A stretch of DNA of 16,117 nt, from assembly GCA_002378125.1 (NCBI GenBank), contig DFRF01000170.1, positions 1 through 16,117 of the forward strand. Reading direction: 5' to 3'. Below the pieces are notes generated by a model. It was not told the DNA's origin and did not search any database. It saw only the letters and a program-made list of their open reading frames with translations. The DNA is from Rhodospirillaceae bacterium UBA3470 (GTDB lineage Bacteria; Pseudomonadota; Alphaproteobacteria; Rhodospirillales; Casp-alpha2). Position numbers and translations under genes: made by a program. This document shows positions 14,301 to 16,117 of this stretch, in pieces; the first letter of the stretch is position 1; each line of letters begins with the position of its first letter.

Positions 14301-15869
14301 GGCTACTGCCTCGCGAAGTTCCTCAGCCACATACTCGAAGACAGAGGCCCAATCCCCCAAGCTCGGTTGGCGGAAAAGCCGCATGGTTGGGTACCAAAGG
14401 CAGGCTTCCGTTACCAAACCCCAACGCCAATCGGCCACGTACGGCACCAAATTCCAGACCGGCACGCCAAGCATGCCGGCCATGTGGGCCGATGCATTGG
14501 AGGTCTGGATCACTAGGTCGAGCTCTGAAATTAGCGTCATCTGACCTTCCGGGTCGGCAATCGGGTCCAGATCATCGAAATGATGGACCGACCCATTATC
14601 CGCCGATGCCGCAAGTTCTTCCGCGCAATCTCCGTATTGCAGGTTCACGAACCGTACGCCGGGCGTTGCCAGTATCTGCGCCCAATCGGAAAGTTTGCTG
14701 GATTTGGTTCGCCGAAAGCGCTCCAACGTACCGCCGCGCCAGGCAATTCCAACCTTGAGACCCGAGCCCAGATCATCCAATCGTTCACGCCACCGCGCGC
14801 CATGGATAGGGTCCGGGAGCAGTCGGCGGCGCACGGAGGGAAAATCATCATCATTCAGACGCAATATTGCTGGCAGATCACCCGCGGTAATCTGTACGTC
14901 GCACGCCGGCATCTGAAAGGCGCCACCCGCGCCCGCCTGGCGGTCTAATGGCAGGATGTGGACGTTCGGAAAACTCCTATCGAAGATGGCAGCCAGACGC
15001 TGATCGCAGGCTAGGACACAGAGATCGGGGTTGGCCATCTCCACGAGATCAGGCACACAGGTCGCGAACATCAACTCATCGCCCAATCCTTGCTCTCCCC
15101 AGATCATGATTCGCTGACCCGAGAGGTCTCCGCCGGTCCACTTTGGTAGGCTTATCATGGTTTCCTGAACGACGGCCTTCGACATGGGCCAACGCCATCG
15201 GTAGAGGTCCCATCCCTCCGACCAACGCCGCTGGCTCAAATAGAGTGCAGCCAGATGCCAGTGCGCTTCGACATCATCAGGCAATGCCTCCACGGCCGTT
15301 AAGAGTTTACTCTCCGCGGCATCAAACTCCCCCGTGTGATAATGGAAGGCACCCAGCTTACCGAGCGCTGTCATAGCGTTCGGATCGCGGTCCAGAATAT
15401 CCTCGAAGGCAGCCCTCGCATCCTCGTGACGCCCCATATCCAACAGCGCATCGGCCATAGCCATGCGGCCCTGCAGGTAATCCGGATTGCCCGCTAAGCC
15501 TATCTTGGCGGCCGCGTAAGCCTCTTCAATGCGGCCGTCCGCACGGTAGGCCTCGGCAAGTGTGAAGCAGGTATCGGGATGTTCCGGCCTAGCCGCCAAC
15601 GCCGCTTCCAAGGGTACCAACGCATCGCGGGCCCGCCCCAATCCCAAAAGAGCCGCACCGAGGCTGAGCAATACCACCGCATTTCCAGGCGCGCTGCGCA
15701 AAGCCGACTGGTAGATTGGCACCGCATCATCCAACTTCCCATCACGATGGAGGGCCAACGCGGTGCTCAGATCAGCGCTGATTTCCAGCGGAATCACCTG
15801 GTTCGCATCGGTCTTCATGGAACACGGACGTTTGGCATCATGATAGTGAGACCGTAGCACCGCACCCAT
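14289..15869 (-). CDS. TPR protein with C-terminal glycosyltransferase (GT-B/heptosyltransferase-like) domain, subtype A
   Basis: In this 526-residue protein TPR units cover about 34-210 (for example HRDGKLDDAVPIYQSALRSA and HYHTGEFDAAESKLLTAVEA). They are followed by EGWDLYRWRW (218-227) and a glycosyltransferase-like domain with WGEQGLGDELMFATCVPDL (257-275), IAWRGGT, FVNLQYGD, SNASAHMAGMLGVPVWNL, DWRW and WYPTMRLFRQ. It matches the protein at 2975-4432 in the last four motifs, so these two form one subtype, although they lie on opposite sides of the hook genes. A role as FlmG-like flagellin or hook glycosyltransferase is inferred from architecture and position. It is convergent with flgE, and its 3' end overlaps the flgE terminator. 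The start is uncertain: ATG 15869 is the longest frame, but M18 (ATG 15818), followed by KTDANQVIP, is equally plausible, and neither has a strong ribosome site. Confidence 0.85.
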   Translation of the reverse strand: MGAVLRSHYHDAKRPCSMKTDANQVIPLEISADLSTALALHRDGKLDDAVPIYQSALRSAPGNAVVLLSLGAALLGLGRARDALVPLEAALAARPEHPDTCFTLAEAYRADGRIEEAYAAAKIGLAGNPDYLQGRMAMADALLDMGRHEDARAAFEDILDRDPNAMTALGKLGAFHYHTGEFDAAESKLLTAVEALPDDVEAHWHLAALYLSQRRWSEGWDLYRWRWPMSKAVVQETMISLPKWTGGDLSGQRIMIWGEQGLGDELMFATCVPDLVEMANPDLCVLACDQRLAAIFDRSFPNVHILPLDRQAGAGGAFQMPACDVQITAGDLPAILRLNDDDFPSVRRRLLPDPIHGARWRERLDDLGSGLKVGIAWRGGTLERFRRTKSSKLSDWAQILATPGVRFVNLQYGDCAEELAASADNGSVHHFDDLDPIADPEGQMTLISELDLVIQTSNASAHMAGMLGVPVWNLVPYVADWRWGLVTEACLWYPTMRLFRQPSLGDWASVFEYVAEELREAVAKNN

Positions 15870-15900
15870 GGCGGGTAAACGAACAGGGTCGCGGCTATGG

Positions 15901-15926
15901 TTACTGGCTTTTAACCCTCTTCTTTA
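15901..15926 (-). promoter_or_regulatory. possible sigma-28 (FliA) type promoter for the TPR-glycosyltransferase gene at 14289-15869
   Basis: On the minus strand TAAAG, 13 bases, then GCCAGTAA: the flagellar sigma-28 consensus is TAAAG, 14 bases, GCCGATAA. Spacing is one short and two -10 bases differ. Transcription would start roughly 20-25 nt before ATG 15869. A flagellin-modifying enzyme expressed as a late flagellar gene would make sense, but the match is imperfect. Confidence 0.35.
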
Positions 15927-16010
15927 GCATTTCCTTAAGAGGCCTTCGCTAGGCTTTCTCGGTACCAACGGCGCGCACATCTGAACCACCTATAGATCGA
16001 ACGACGACAG

Positions 16011-16117
16011 ATGCAACACCAGGAACCGGATCGGGGTAAGAGCCAGGGCGTGGTCCACGAGATCAGCGTAATCGGGCCAACCGGAAAGCTCATGACCCGG
16101 CGCGACCTGCCCGCGCC
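16011..16117 (+). CDS. sciP: DUF1153 / SciP-like transcriptional regulator (3' end outside window)
   Basis: Only 35 codons are present. They include VIGPTGKLMTRRDLPA, and the final two bases (CC) must begin a proline codon. This matches from memory the N-terminal signature of DUF1153 proteins (IGPDGK.LTRADLPPP), the family of Caulobacter SciP. SciP is a small helix-turn-helix protein that blocks CtrA-driven transcription, including flagellar genes. The diagnostic RWVIRRKAEVVAAV segment lies beyond the window, so the call rests on about 20 residues. An in-frame TAG at 15993-15995 limits the start to 16011 or later; no strong ribosome site is visible. It is divergent from the TPR-glycosyltransferase gene, with 141 bases between them. 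Confidence 0.6.
   Translation, partial: MQHQEPDRGKSQGVVHEISVIGPTGKLMTRRDLPA

Noticed and set aside
15911..15938. Two TTAA words as a CtrA site before the SciP-like gene
   Set aside because: They are 20 bases apart instead of 7, and neither has a close partner.
15941..15954. GG-N10-GC spacing suggesting a sigma-54 promoter before the SciP-like gene
   Set aside because: Only the two dinucleotides fit; the flanking bases (AGGCC and AGGC) do not match TGGCAC and TTGC.
1..16117. tRNA, rRNA, CRISPR array, insertion sequence or phage integration site
   Set aside because: No cloverleaf, regularly spaced direct repeats, transposase motifs or terminal repeats were seen; paralogy of the TPR genes is the only large-scale repetition.

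Overview
The window looks like a flagellar and surface-glycan region of a motile, moderately GC-rich alphaproteobacterium, most likely Rhodospirillales-like. The basis is the fliK-flgD-flgE order, a sigma-54-type promoter before fliK, a very long hook protein, a DUF1153/SciP-type gene start (a family I know only from alphaproteobacteria), and several TPR proteins with C-terminal glycosyltransferase-like domains. I cannot name the genus from the sequence alone.

Layout. (i) Positions 1-8861, all on the minus strand, read as one run of five genes. Starting from the centre they are two large paralogous TPR-glycosyltransferase proteins (6702-8861 and 4459-6558), a smaller TPR-glycosyltransferase protein (2975-4432), a radical SAM/SPASM-type protein (1576-2916), and a fused NeuB-type sugar-acid synthase plus CMP-sugar synthetase (1-1567, running off the left edge). 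Gaps between the last four are short (8-60 nt). A 21-codon mini-ORF joins the TPR gene and the radical SAM gene through two ATGA overlaps. (ii) Positions 8862-9281 are the regulatory space between divergent transcription units. It holds a good -24/-12 (sigma-54) promoter for the flagellar genes and weaker candidate regulator sites. (iii) Positions 9282-14222 on the plus strand are fliK, flgD and flgE, with two GC-rich hairpins just before flgE and a strong terminator after it. (iv) Positions 14289-15869 on the minus strand are a fourth TPR-glycosyltransferase protein, convergent with flgE. (v) From 16011 on the plus strand the first 35 codons of a DUF1153/SciP-like gene run off the right edge.

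How it may work together (inference). The synthase/cytidylyltransferase fusion would make and activate a nonulosonic (sialic-, legionaminic- or pseudaminic-like) acid. The radical SAM protein may modify a sugar or another component. The TPR-glycosyltransferase proteins have the same modular plan as Caulobacter FlmG, where TPRs recognise flagellin and the C-terminal domain transfers a nonulosonic acid, so they are good candidates for protein-specific glycosyltransferases acting on flagellins or other flagellar parts. The hook-building genes in the middle (scaffold FlgD, length-control FliK, hook FlgE) and the SciP-like regulator, which in Caulobacter tunes CtrA-controlled flagellar genes, fit a locus where flagellum construction and its sugar coating are arranged and perhaps regulated together.
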